A stretch of DNA of 64,000 nt from Doris montereyensis (GCA_037039925.1 JAXRKP010001361.1:30001-94000), one strand, 5' to 3'. Counted from the stretch's first letter, positions 1 through 49,952 are shown. The notes: generated from the sequence alone by a model not told the origin. Translations and numbers: made by a program.

Positions 1-480
1 ACCGGAAGTGACGTTTATTTATTGATAATTTTATTGTTTCCCCGTCTTTGAGTAGACTTTTCATTCATCTATGTCACCATTTTGAACAGGTTATAATAAT
101 TAAAAAGTTGGAATAATACCGTTTACGTCTACCTGCGTAACCTCAGTGTGGAAAACTTACCTGATATAAGAAGCGTTCTTGGTATCACCTGGGGTGTGAT
201 ATGTTTGTACATTTTATTAAAGACCAATGACACATATTGAAACCTCATAGGGACGAAGATGAGGCAAGACAACACAAAGTGTAAATAAATTAAAGTAAAT
301 CTCATGCTAAGAGATGAGCGTAGGGTAATCAGGAGTCGAGTCTTACTTTTTCTAGGCACACGGCACAATGTGGTAATTCGCACTTGCTTTCCACGCTGCA
401 TTTACGTTCGCTGAGTCTGAATAGATTTAGCTGTCCATTTGGCTGCTGGGTCGATAGGAGGGCCAGAAAATATTGCCCAG
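1..480. other. No gene or repeat recognised
   Basis: AT-rich DNA. The open frame at 129-401 has no recognisable domain or splice context. Confidence 0.4.
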
Positions 481-483
481 GTT

Positions 484-546
484 GATAATCGAACTCGAGC
501 CTCCTGGATGGTAATCAGACGCTTTACCGACTGAGCTACCGAAGCC
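484..546 (-). mobile_element. tRNA-like SINE head or tRNA pseudogene
   Basis: On the minus strand it reads GGCTTCGGTAGCTCAGTCGG then TAAAGCGTCTGATTACCATC, with a good A-box/D-arm and a TTCGATT T-loop. The T-stem does not pair and the anticodon stem has mismatches, so it is not a functional tRNA gene. Confidence 0.4.
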
Positions 547-679
547 AAACTATAAAATTGTTTGTTTTCTAAAGAATCAATCCAACATGGCCATCAAACA
601 AGATCGAACCAGTCATGGCTGCGTTGGTACACATCGCCTTGCCAAGAAGGAATTTCTTTTTCTTTTTCCATTTGATTTT

Positions 680-711
680 ATCTAGATCCACAACTGCGGT
701 GATCTCGGGGT

Positions 712-752
<41 letters not shown>

Positions 753-1095
753 GATTTAAAAAGTTCACCCAGACTGCCCTGTAAACAGTCAAGAGATCTT
801 TAACGAGCACAGAGTGGTGTGATTTACACACGATCTCCTTCTATCGTCAATCTCTATGAAAACTATATGCCGATCCTCCTACCTGGTCCAGGTGGGACGG
901 TTTTACTCGAAGAAAGCTCGAAGAAACTTTTCCAATCAGGCACGGACCCAAGACCTTTTGGTTGAAAGGCCGACACCTTGCTTCTGGAACAGCGAATCCC
1001 TGACACGAGGGGTAAGAGCTTTGCAAACCATGTCTACAGCACTCCTTAAAAGGAATCGAGTGGCGGAGGTCAAGAGTTCGATCTTGTCTGGTGCC
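680..1095 (+). repeat. Interspersed repeat family R1, copy 1
   Basis: Carries the R1 blocks ACTGCGGTGATCTCGGGG, CAGACTGCCCTGTAAACAG, ATCTTTAACGAGCACAGAGT and GCCGACACCTTGCTTCTGGA, shared with copies at 61.7 and 63.3-63.9 kb. A (GT)n tract (715-750) has expanded inside it. No coding capacity. The class is unknown. Confidence 0.7.
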
Positions 1096-1179
1096 GTTGT
1101 TTTTTTTTGGGGGGAGGCGTGGGGTGGAAAAGATATGGACATATGATACTCAAACTGTATGATGTCTGTTAGTTTATGT

Positions 1180-2515
<1,336 letters not shown>

Positions 2516-3147
2516 TTCCGCACTGGAGGGAACCCGATATACACGATAAACTTAGTGCAATGACCTCAACAAGATGGATTGGAAGCAAAGTAAAGCCTGT
2601 TCAGTTTAGTCTAAACGATGCTGTATTAACATTATTATCTCAGAATGATAAGTATGACCCTATTTTCTTAGCAAATTTGGCACACCAATTTTCACGAATT
2701 ATGAGTTATTTTCGACATGGATCCCAAAACACCATTTTTGCGCACATTTTAGTTGGGTTTTGTAGACTAACTAAACGAGGCAATTTTACGTAACAACGTG
2801 CTCAATCTTCGTTGTCAATGGTGATGCATTTAGGCGGCTATAAAATCATACTTCTATGGCGGGAATATAAATTTGACTTTAGCCTTCACGATTGATTACC
2901 TTTGCTGAATTGCTCTTGATATTCCCTAGGCAACAGAGCAAAATATTTTTGCGCTGATGTTTATGTCTGGACAGGCTCTTTTGTTCAAACATCCAGAGTG
3001 TGTACAAAACCATGTCTGGAGGAAAACATGATCCGTCTAAATCTAGTATACATGCGTGGACCCCACCCCCACCCCTCTCAAAGGAGCTACGCATTCTGGC
3101 AGTCAGGGTTGTGTACGCCCGTCAACGCCAAACCTGAAGTGAGACGT
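2516..3147. other. No gene recognised
   Basis: Unique-looking sequence between the compound microsatellite and the 38-bp minisatellite. A 77-residue open frame (2560-2793) shows no recognised domain. Confidence 0.4.
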
Positions 3148-4447
3148 CCCTTCGAAAGAGGTCAGAGGAAATCGGCATCAAGAGAGAACCTTTTCGAGGT
3201 CAGAGGAAATCGGCATCAAGAGAGAACCCTTTCGAGATCAGAGGAAATCGGCATGGGAAAAGAGAACCCTTCGAAAGAGGTCAGAGGAAATCGGCATCAA
3301 GAGAGAACCCTTTCGAGGTCAAGGAAATCGGCATCAGAGAACCCTTCGAAAGAGGTCAGAGCAAATTGGTATCAAGAGAGAACCCTTTCGAGGTCATTGC
3401 AAATCGGCATCAAGAGAGAACCCTTTAAAGGTCACAGGAAATCGGCATCAAGAGAGAACCCCTTCGAAATAGGTCAGAGCAAATCGGCATCAAGAGAGAA
3501 CCCTTTCGAGGTCAGAGGAAATCGGTATCAAGAGAGAACCCTTTCGAGGTCAGTGCAAATCGGCATCAAGAGAACCCTTCGATGTCAGAGCAAATCGGCA
3601 TCAAGAGAGAACCCCATCGAGGTCAGAGGAAATCGGCATCAGGAGAGAACCCTTTCGAAATCAGAGAAAATCGGCATCAAGAGAAACCTTTCGAGGTCAG
3701 AGCAAATCGGATTCAAGATAGAACCCTTTCAAGGTCAGAGCAAATCGGCATCAAGAGAGAACCCTTTCGATGTCAGAGGAAATCGGTATCAGAGAGAACC
3801 CCTTCAATGTCAGAGGAAATCGGCATCAAGATAGAACCCTTTCAAGGTCAGAGCAAATCGGCATCAAGAGAGAACCCTTTCGATGTCAGAGCATATCGGC
3901 ATCAAGAGAGAACCCCTTCAAGGTCAGAGCAAATCGGCATTAAGAGAGAACCCCTTCAACGTCAGAGGAAATCGCCATCAAGAGAGAACTCCTTCAAGGT
4001 CAGAGCAAATCGGCATCAAGAGAGAACCCTTTCAAGGTCAGAGCAAATCGGCATCAAAAGAGAACCCTTTCGATGTCAGAGCAAATCGGCATGAAAGAGA
4101 ACCCTTCAAGGTCAGAGCAAATCGGCATCAAGAGAGAACCCCTTCAAGGTCAGAGGAAATCGGCATCAAGAGAGAACCCCTTCAAGGTCAGAGGAAATCG
4201 GCATCAAGAGAGAACCCTTTCAAGGTCAGAGCAAATCGGCATCAAGAGAGAACCCTTTCGATGTCAGAGCAAATCGGCATCAGAGAGAACCCCTTCGAGG
4301 TCAGAGGAAATCGGCATCAAGAGAGAACCCTTCAAGGTCAGAAGAAATCGGCATCAAGAGAGAACCCCTTCAAGGTCAGAGAAAATCGGCATCGAGAGAG
4401 AACCCCATCGAGGTCAGAGGAAATCGGCATCAAGAGAGAACCCATTC
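3148..4447 (+). repeat. 38-bp minisatellite, about 34 tandem copies
   Basis: The unit is 38 bp, with core GGAAATCGGCATCAAGAGAG followed by AACCCTTTC and GAGGTCAGA. Copies vary at AGAGG/AGAGC, TTTCG/CTTCA and by 1-3 bp deletions. There are no spacers. The plus strand has no stop in any of the three frames of the consensus, giving overlapping basic open frames at 2998-3834, 3582-4094 and 3883-4605. The minus strand contains stops. Confidence 0.92.
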
Positions 4448-4911
4448 ATACAATCCTTATTGATCAAATTCCTTTTGTCGGGTCATTGTGTTTACTGTTT
4501 ACGGGCTTACTATTGTTGAGTTGCGAAACAAAAAATGTTCATTTGACATTGTGCCTTCATTGTTGGCTGTGCCTTCATTGCAGGTTGCCAGTTTTGACAT
4601 ATTAAAAAAAAAGAGTGTATTCATTCCGTTAATATTAAGTGTACAAGTGTCAAAAAGTTTGACACAAGAAAATTCAATTCCAGTGTTTAAGCTCATGATC
4701 TTAGTTTTTATACCAGGGCAAGATTTTTTCTTTGATTATAAATTGTTTGGGTTTCGGTTTTTTGTTGTTTTTGTGTGTTCTTTTTTTTGGTGTTCACCCG
4801 GTATTATAATTATATACGAGATGGAAAGAAAATGGTTGTTGATGTACGAAACTGGACTGAGACTGAGACTAAATAGCATTTCCCTGTCTTCGTACTTCAT
4901 TGGTCTTACAG

Positions 4912-7900
4912 AGGACTGTCGATGTGAAAACAGTGGCGTGTGTGTCAAGGACCGCCTCGACCCTGGCAAAAGGCAGTGTAGGTAGGTGTCTCAAGGCTGA
5001 TGTGACTTGATCTTTGTAAGTGTCCGTTTTAGAAGATAAAGATGGATTTATAGTCCGTATCCCCGCACAGATGCAGGCTCACCGACTGTACACCATTTAT
5101 TTCCCCAGTAGGCCATTTCATTCAAAGTCTTTCTCAACTCCCGGGGAGCACACAGTACACAAGCCGTTTAGGCTTTTCGTACTAACACTGTGACAAGATC
5201 TTTCGCTTCCTATAGCTGGGTACTCATTCATTCCTGAGTCAAGTGAGGAAAGCAGAGTGAAGTACCTTTCCAAATAGTTCAACGTTGTGAAAAACCCACC
5301 TGTGTCAGCCGTGGGGCTTGAACTAATGTCGTCGTGATTACCAGCTCACAACACTGCGGTTCAGCTACAATGTCTACTTTAGATGCCTTCAATAAAGCCA
5401 GTTATCGATGACATATGATTTTGAGCCATTGAAGAGAATCGGACAAGGGATTTTCAAAATTTCTCTTATGCCTAGATGTAATGTAATATTAATGTATGTC
5501 TCTATTTTCGATGTGGCTCATAGAATTCAACTGATATCGTTTTTTGCTATTAATGTTGTTGTTTTGTCGGTTTTGTTTGAGATTGTTGTTTTTGCGTGTG
5601 TTTCGCCTCGTTGATGCCTTTTGGGGTTTTTTCAGGGGGGGGGTTGTTTTAACTTATCCCTATTACAACATTGTCATCCTCTTACTTACGCGCATTTTAC
5701 AAAGATAGTTGCATGTTCATCTTGATATTATAATTTTTTGTACTTTTAAACCATTGCCTTACCAATGTTGTGTTGTAATATTTCAAGTCAAAATTATAAT
5801 ACTAGTACACGCTTTGGGTTTTTCCGTATCTTTTTTCCACAGTTGCCTCAATTGGTATTTCGGCTCCAAATGTCAAATCAATGGCAAAGGTCAGTAAGAT
5901 AAAGTAAACTCACTATTTACAGGAAGATGTATAATGTGCAATACTGGTAACTTAAAAAAAATGTACAAGCTCCTTTTCTCATAATGACGTCATAGTGGGT
6001 CTTAGTTTTAATTTTCATTCTAGTACATGTACATTTTTGCACTGGACTTGATTGAAAGGTAATGGGAGTAGGGACTAAGTAACTGATATGCTTTGCCAAG
6101 TCGTATTGTACGTCACCACATTGAATGTTAGTCTGTGCTATGTCCAACCTAAAATTACAGACTCGCATGTTATTTGATAAGTATAGAGTAGAAGTTTCTG
6201 CGCATCTATTAATGTTTTTAATTACCTAGAAAACAACCCCAACAAATTTGAACAGGCGCTACACGAATTCATAATTTTAGCATGTAACAGTGTGAACGCC
6301 TCCCTCAAATTACTATTGTTTTCATTGTCCAAATCAATTTCATTACAATAAAATCGCTGCATTCTTTTTGTTTGTTTTATATTTTTGTGCTTTGCCCTGT
6401 CATGTCCTTATGAAGAGCTTCTTATCATCTGCTGTTGTTCCCTGGGATGCCTTCTCCTGGTGGCTGCTATCGTTCTGTGCTGTTATTATGGCTGTGTCAA
6501 ACATAAACTCAAGTAAGTACTAACTCAACTAACTGTTTACTCTCTCACCTCGCATTAGTCTGTGGGTATAAAGTATAAAGCAATGGTTTGGGACCATTCC
6601 TTGATACTATAAAATATGTATTGACAATATATTTTGTAATGCGAATCATTCTAATTCCTCTTGCCTGGTGAGCAGATTGACTTGTGAATTGGTTTTTACT
6701 TCATTGTCAACGTGATGTTATTTATACTATATCCGTATCGTGAGTTGGAAAAAACAACAACAAACGAATGTGCTGATGTTGCGGACTTCAGTTCTTTGCT
6801 CAATGCAATGAAAAATAGTATTCAGTTCTCCGTTGTCAATGTACCCACACATGAATGTAATTTACCATGTTGTAGTCTGTCTTGCTGAAATTGCTTCTTT
6901 TAAAGATATACAGACTCAAAGACGGTAGGGCTTCCATAGGAACGGAGATGAGACAAATACAACACGATATAATTATAATAAGACAAAAAAGTATGGTAGA
7001 CCCTATGGGTACCAGATCAATTGACAATGACACATCACCTCCCTATACTATAAAGGGAAAACACATTACAAAACCATGTTGATGAGCGCCGATGTGAAGG
7101 TCACTAGTTCAATTTTTTCTCCTTTTTATAATGCGGCTCTATCACCTATGATAAATCCCCATATCATTATTATGTGCTATGTGGCAATTTGCATCACAGT
7201 CTGTCTCTGCATGAAACTTTTCCCTTTCTGTGTGGCAATTTGCATCACGGTCTGTCTCTGCATGAAACTTTTCCCCTTCTATGTTTGATTTTGTTTAAAC
7301 AAAAATTCCTTCTGTGCAGTTTTTTCTCAAACATCAACCAGCGTGTTTATTGGTGCCTTTTGACAAATAATATACAAATTCACATTGAATTTTTGTCACC
7401 TGTGTATAAGGGCATTCTTCTTTATCAAAATTGCCATCATAATATCTCTTCCTCCCATAATAACACCACGACCGTTGCCGACTCTACGACTGTACAGGGG
7501 AACCAAAACAAACCTGTTCAGCTATGCACCCAACGCCAATTTCCTTAAGTTGCCTCGCGTCTGGATGGACTCAAGGACTCACGAGAATGAAATATCGCCT
7601 TGCAGCATACGCCCGTATGAGTCTTGGCTCAGAGTGTAATCCATACTTTGACGGCCTTGTAAGTAGATGTACATTAATTATTACTAATACATGCACTAAC
7701 ATATACTATAAAACAAAAACATTCAATCAATTAGCATCATAGAAATACATTTTAAAGAAGTATTACTTATCATAATATCAAACATACATCTAAAGTCAAT
7801 CAACTCTTCATTCACATGAATTTTGAAATCCTTCAATGAGTGGGCATTTTCCGTATCAAATCTAAGTAAGACTGTTCCATGTATTGATTGTGCAACATGT

Positions 7901-8854
7901 AAAAGAATTTTATCTAATCGTTGTTGAGTCTAAGGACGTAGATTTTAAATTCATCACCTCGTGTAAGCGTGTAAGGGGATATTGAAAACATTTTTAAAAT
8001 TACTTGTAGTTGTACATGTACATGCTAAAATATTTGAATAAATAATGCCCAAACTACTTTAGATTAATGGATGATTTAGGAGTGCTATTTTTTCTCTTTT
8101 GCAAACGTAGCAGTACAGAAGAGAAAATTGTGAAGAATACCTTGTTTTGATTTGATTTATTTTTGCTTTGTCCATAATGAATGCACCATTTCTTCATGGC
8201 AACGCCTCGACTACACACATGTGACACAATGTATTTGTGTAATCTGTACAGATCCTTGAAGACTTACCGCCATCAACGATACAAAGTCATCGAAGAGGAG
8301 ATATGTATGCTCAACACTACCAGGTAGGCTAATGTGTTGAGATTGAGACTGGCAATGGCATTGGTATGCCATTCTTATTTTTTGTTGTTTATTGTTCACT
8401 TCTACGCATTCCTTTGTTTATTATACCAGTAAATAATACATGTATGTAGTGTATTTACTATCATAGGTCTTATGATTACATGTATTATGTAATCATAAGA
8501 TTATAAACTTCCAGTTGAAGCCATTTACATGTATCAATACATTTATTATTTTAATTTACAATTACAATACACGTATGCTTATAAGTTATAATAGAACCAC
8601 TTTTATCAGGGACTTTGCCAACCCAAGCTTCTTTTCACTTCTTTATAACTCCTCTTTACACAGATATTTAAAGATGTCTCTTACCGTACAACAAGATGTT
8701 GTAGTATACAATCCAACTGTTATTAATATGGACGTTGAAACTAATGAAATCAGTGTCACTAAACTGTCACAGAAGCCAAACACTGAATGTACTCTTACGT
8801 GTACACTTTACACCCATTTTAATGAAAATGTACGCACAGAAAGAAAGAGAGAGA

Positions 8855-8927
<73 letters not shown>

Positions 8928-10176
8928 GGAGAGACAGTCTTTTATCACAAGGTTGATGTGATTTTTTAAATGTGAGTATGACTCACTGAGGTTTTAAATC
9001 TTCGAAATCTTGCTGTAGCAACAGTGATATAATCCTAATCTCAACGGCCATGTTGTATCAGGTTTTTCTTTTCTTCTGTCGTAGATAATGTAAAAACTAC
9101 CCAGGCGTGAGACCCATCTCTCTGTTAGTGTTTGTGTCATTGTGTATTTCTATGTTGATGTTCACTACATACATATGTGATTTTTTTTACCATTGTCATT
9201 ATTATCAGAAGTGTAAAATGATTTATGTGAACCTAACATGAATTGCCTGAAAATGACAATAAAGATTTATTATTATTATTGCTCTCCACTCCCTACAAAG
9301 GCTGGAAGTTTTTTTTTGTCTATTTAAAAAGTTGCACCTGTAATTTAAATCTAAAGCCCTCAATGATGAAACCATGGCTAAACTTACTAATAATTGGGAT
9401 AAAGGCTGCCAAAATAACCTGCTTTTTCAGGAAATGAGTCATGAGGAAGGCTAGTACGAGTTGGTCCATTAGTAATTATACCAACCCTTTCCTTGTGGTA
9501 ATTTTTCTTTCAAATCAAAGTTTTCACTTGTTTGACAATCTTCAGTTTCTTTAGTTTCATTTATTACATTGACACTGCATTGGTATTGGAACAGCCCTAA
9601 TTGAAATTTAACTCAAAAGACAAATTTTGAGAGTTCGAGAATCTTAATTTTTAGCCAGTGAGAAAAGCCTTAACTCAGCCTCAAGAAGAGATACAATATC
9701 AATAAATAATATAAATTGGAAGAGCAAGAGGTGAATATTTTTTATGACATTGGTCATTTGCAATGGTACATGTATATATATTTGCTTTAACTGCTACTTA
9801 TTCTCAATTCTAATATGGTGAAATAGAATGTATTTTCAACATATAAAATATAAAATACTTCAACCTTTAAGTGAATGGAGAAATTGCTGCTCAATGCTTG
9901 TTAACAAATCACTTAATTTCAAAGTTAAAATTGAAAGACTGTCATTGATGAATGTGTCTATTTTTGTCTGAGCCTCTCAATACTCTCATAACATTTGTTT
10001 TCCTTCGAGGTCGTTTTCCCATACTTTGTCTTCATCCTGCATTATAGTTACAGATTTCTTAAAATAAATTTTAAATTGAAAAAACGCAATCTTTTTGTCA
10101 TCATTGTATTTCATTTCAGCCACAGAATGCAGGTCTGGCCACAGTTTCCTCACACTCTTTCTTTTGTCCCTACTGA
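4912..10176 (+). CDS. Single-pass membrane protein with EGF-like module (3' part of gene)
   Basis: Exon-like segments with matching GT-AG boundaries and phases: 4912-4981, 5843-5889, 6416-6512, 7498-7658, 8252-8323, 10120-10176. The first two join to DCRCENSGVCVKDR...QCSCLNWYFGSKC, with six cysteines spaced C-x-C-x5-C-x11-C-x-C-x8-C, an EGF-like pattern with an unusually short first loop. The third encodes a Cys-rich transmembrane helix (LLIICCCSLGCLLLVAAIVL) followed by a basic stop-transfer segment (VKHKLK). The order implies an extracellular EGF module and a cytoplasmic tail. In frame, exon four ends at a TAA (7637-7639). Exons five and six (ILEDLPPSTIQSHRRG, then PQNAGLATVSSHSFFCPY and TGA at 10174) fit only if exon four carries a +1 indel. 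Upstream exons and the signal peptide were not found. The family is not recognised; sure of the EGF-TM core, unsure of the tail. Confidence 0.62.
5150..5372 (-). mobile_element. tRNA-derived SINE, family S1
   Basis: Minus-strand copy of the S1 element at 11098-11312, with head CTGAACCGCAGTGTTGTGA and shared body blocks GGAAAGGTACTTCACTCT and CAGTGTTAGTACG. It lies in the intron between the first two EGF-gene exons found. Confidence 0.75.
7180..7281 (+). repeat. 51-bp tandem duplication
   Basis: Two nearly identical 51-bp units (7180-7230, 7231-7281) containing GTGGCAATTTGCATCAC and CTGCATGAAACTTTTCCC. Lies in the intron before the fourth exon found for the EGF/membrane gene. Confidence 0.9.
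8840..8930 (+). repeat. (GA)n microsatellite
   Basis: About 80 bp of GA repeat in the last intron of the EGF/membrane gene. Confidence 0.95.
9060..9290 (+). mobile_element. Possible non-LTR 3' tail
   Basis: Ends with ATGACAATAAAGATT then TTATTATTATTATTG, the AATAAA plus short-period tail typical of non-LTR retroelement 3' ends. It could equally be an unrelated polyadenylation signal. Confidence 0.3.
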
Positions 10177-10194
10177 GCGCCAAGAATGAGAGGA

Positions 10195-11095
10195 AAAGCC
10201 CACCCTTTCATTCAGAACAAGATATTTTTCCTTATCATTTTCGTTATTTCATTATATTTTTGGAAACTTTAAATGAGTTTAAAGCTTTATCCAAAACAAG
10301 ATATTTTTCCGTATCATTTTTGTTATTTTATTGCATTTTTAGAAACCTACATCCTTGGATTCAGAACAAGATATTATCCGTATTATTTTTATTTTCATTG
10401 TATTATTTAGAAACTTCCTCCGATTCGAACAAGATATTATTCCTTATCCATCAGTATCATTTTTGTTATTTCATTGTATTTTTAGAAACCTACATCCTTT
10501 GATTCAGAACAAGATATTACTATTATTTTTCATTTTCATTATTTCATTTTGTAAATTTGGACTTTCATCCGTGTTTTCCCTTATGACGACATTGTTTGGT
10601 TGTTTCACTGTAGTTTTGGGAAAATTTCATTTTCATTCAGAACAGAAGATACATGTACATGTATTTTCCCCTACCACTTATTTCATTGAATTATTGGAAA
10701 GTCCCATCTTTTCATCCATGCCAAAAGATATTTTTCATCCCTTTCTTCATTCAGAACAAAATTGTTCCTTACCATCATCATTGCCATTTGTTGTTCTATT
10801 GTTGTTTCATTTTGTATTGTTGGAAAATTCCATACTTTGATTTTCAGAGCAGGGGATATTTTCTCCTTATCATTATTATCAATATTTTGTTGTTCCAATG
10901 GTTTCATTGTATTTTTGGAAAATTCCATCCTTTGAGTAATACTTCTCCCTTATCAATATCATTCTCATCATGTTTCATTGTATTTTTGGAAATTCTTAGA
11001 TTTTCAGAACAGGAAATATTTTCCCCTTGACATCATTCATTTTGTGATTCCATTGTATTCTGGGGAAATCTTTTGATTTAGAACTGAAGATATTT
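10195..11095 (+). repeat. Degenerate tandem array, roughly 70-100 bp unit
   Basis: About ten diverged units containing TTCAGAACAAGATATTT, TTATCATTTTTGTTATTTC and ATTGTATTTTTGGAAA, with indels between copies. It starts about 20 nt after the putative stop of the EGF/membrane gene, so it may be part of its 3' UTR. Confidence 0.75.
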
Positions 11096-11097
11096 AG

Positions 11098-11312
11098 AGG
11101 CGGCATAGCGAAACCGTAGTGTTGTGACTTTGTATAATCACGAATACACTGGTTCAAAAGCCTTGGCTGGCTCAGGTGTATTTTCGAGACGTTGTACTCT
11201 TAGGAAAGGTACTTCACTCTATTTTCCTCAATCGACTCAGGCATGAATGAGTACCTTGCTATAGGAAGAAAAAAGATATTATCACAGTGCTAGTACAAAG
11301 CGCCTATCAGGT
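11098..11312 (+). mobile_element. tRNA-derived SINE, family S1
   Basis: Begins with a tRNA-like head (GCATAGCGAAACCGTAGTGT, then B-box-like GGTTCAAAAGCC) and continues with a body shared in inverted orientation with 5150-5372 (GGAAAGGTACTTCACTCT, GACTCAGGnATGAATGAGTA, GCTATAGGAAG). Two independent copies in one window establish the family. Confidence 0.75.
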
Positions 11313-11638
11313 TGATGTACTGTATGCTCCAGAGCGACTTGAGAAGGACTTTGCATGAAATGGCCTACTGGGGGATAAATGATGTACAGTTGGTGAGCTT
11401 GCACTTGGTTGGGGACATGGGCTATAAATTCATCTTATATCTCTTCTCATTACTGTCATATATTTTGGTGTTTCATTGTATTAATTTTCCTTCAAATTTC
11501 AGTAGGTATAAAATGTCAGGCCAAGTTTAAGGTCAGACCATACAATACTGTTTAAAATCTACTGCAGTTGTTTGTTTTTTAAATTTAATTTCTTTTTCAA
11601 CGTTTTCCTTTCCGCTGGATACAATATTTCTTGATTAA

Positions 11639-12374
11639 GGGGTGTCCGGGTGAGCTGTAACAGCGTTTAGTAGAGTCTTGGGCTCATAATACCCATTTTC
11701 CAAATCCACTCTAGAATGCTACTTCAACATCTTTAGAATTGAGTACATCAGTTGATTTTTTTATATAAAGCCTGAAAAGGTACTAATTCTATGGCCAATT
11801 TTAATATGGCTGTATCATTCTGAAGAAAGTTGAATTTTCAAACCGATTTTTTTCTCAAAAGATGTGATTTCTAGCATACAACGTTTTTAAAATCTTAAAA
11901 TCTCAGAAAGTATTCATGTCAGAGTGTTGAAATTTGGTACACAGCTAGACTAGTATTTGTTATTGGGAACTAGAGATTTTCACTGGTTTATCTTGATTTT
12001 CATATCTTTTGTGCACCTTTAAAATCAAAATATTACAAAATTTATCAATAGTTATTTTTTTAATAAAATACTGATTTTTTAAGCACATTTAAAAACAGCT
12101 GAGATAAATTAAATATGTCTTACTCCTTATTTAAGGGTTTAAAGAATATGTCTGAAAAAGAATTTCGTTGCTAGCCCATATACTTTTTGAGATTTTAAGA
12201 TTTTAAATTTCGGCATCAAAATTCAACATGGCCGCCGTTACCATGGCAACCGAATAATTTCCCCCAAAATGTTTACATTTACATAGTACCTTAGATGCAA
12301 GCAACACATTGGCAGGAAAAAATTAGCCAAAAATGCATTAGGGGAAAAAAGTGAAAATTCAGTAGGACGCCCCC
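11639..12374. mobile_element. TTAA-flanked non-autonomous element (Kolobok/piggyBac-type)
   Basis: Flanked by TTAA at 11635-11638 and 12375-12378. Ends are GGGGTGTCC and GGACGCCCCC, an imperfect inverted pair. The AT-rich 736-bp interior has no coding frame. A TTAA duplication and GGGG ends fit Kolobok or piggyBac-like MITEs. The assignment is by structure only. Confidence 0.6.
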
Positions 12375-12378
12375 TTAA

Positions 12379-13792
12379 ACGTTTTTTACACCTTTTATAT
12401 ACATAAATGAGGTCAGATGCAACAGCTTTTATAATAGAAACATTATTAAAAAAGCTAAAGAAAAATCTGGATTCAACAGAGTACAGTACAAAAAGTAAAA
12501 GTGCAGTTTCTAATACAATCTGTCGTTTCAATCTGTATGAGCTTGTGATCTTAACAACTCATTTTCTTTCTTCCTTGTAAAAAAAAAGTTCAAGCAATTA
12601 AACCAACAACGTTAAAAACTAAATCTACTACAAGAAGACAAGACAAGCGTTTGCTTTCTTACACTTTATGGACATGGTCTAGTAAATATTTGACAATGAC
12701 ATTGGTATGAATATGAGTTACTAAAAATTCAAAAAAAAGTAGTTGGTATAAGTCCATATGAATAAAGAAATTTGAATATGTATGAAAAGTTATGAGAAAA
12801 ATAGGGCACAGGACACTAAAAATCTGCTCTACAATAACTGTGCATCTGGGTGTAGACGGACAACACTTTCCATTAAAAATCTTTTGAAGGCCACTTGTTA
12901 TCTGTAGTTAAAATGATGATTGTGAAGGAAACATTACTGAAAGATATGAGTTGATGGCAACATGACATAAGATAGTAAATTAATATTGAGATATACCAGA
13001 TCCCATTGTTATGTTTCAATTTTCCTGAGACTGAAAGTTTTAAATTAAATGGATGAGTCAGAGGACAAGTGGTTCATGTCATTTGGGCCATCAGACCATG
13101 TAGACCAAAAGATCCACATTTTCTTTATCCAGACCACACCATCCACATTTTAAAGACTTTTATCAAGCTAGAACATTTGCTTGCTAAAATTACTAAAAAG
13201 CATTTGCATACGTAATAATAATTTGTTCATATTCAATATAGTGGTAAATTACAAATCATTATCATTCACGCCAATTTTCTCTAAACCTAGAATTTGTTCA
13301 TATTCGATATAGCGGTAAATTAAAATCTTTATCATTCAAGCCAATTTTCTCTAGACCTAGAAAACAGAAAGATCACTCGTCTCTTTGATACCTCCATAAG
13401 CTTTTGTTGTTAAAGAAGACAGGTTGTCACTGCCATTTTCTTATGTACTCAGGAAAGACCAGAAAAAGCAAGACAAGATACCAATGAAACAAAATTTAAA
13501 ATTGTGAGAGCATACCAATGATGAAGGTTTATAAAAATGTGTTTGTTTACCATGGCTTTACGACAACAAAATCATTTTCAAGACATAGACTTAACTATTT
13601 GCATGTTGTAGATATATGAATAATAATTATACAGATAAGGGATGGGAAATGGTGAAGAGAGAAAGTATACATGTTTATGCATGGTGTACTGTAATTTGTG
13701 TGTGTGTATTTGCGTGAGAATGTAGACGTGTGAGCATAGTATTGACATAAATAAACAAAAAAACAAAACAAAAAACCCCAAACAAATGGTGT
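12379..13792. other. SMC2 3' flank and possible 3' UTR
   Basis: AT-rich. Apart from the 71-bp duplication nothing is recognised. On the SMC2 strand the only clear AATAAA overlaps the preferred stop codon, so the polyadenylation site is not determined. Confidence 0.4.
13220..13361. repeat. 71-bp tandem duplication
   Basis: Two units (13220-13290, 13291-13361) with AATTTGTTCATATTC and CCAATTTTCTCTA in common, in the 3' flank of SMC2. Confidence 0.85.

Positions 13793-49952
<36,160 letters not shown>

Noticed and set aside
484..546. Functional tRNA gene
   Set aside because: T-stem does not pair and the anticodon stem has mismatches; better explained as a SINE head or pseudogene.
3148..4447. 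CRISPR-like array of short direct repeats
   Set aside because: The 38-bp units are directly contiguous with no spacers, in a eukaryotic context. It is a minisatellite.
8515..8961. 148-residue open frame ending in an RE repeat
   Set aside because: The C-terminal half is (GA)n and the rest has no recognisable domain.
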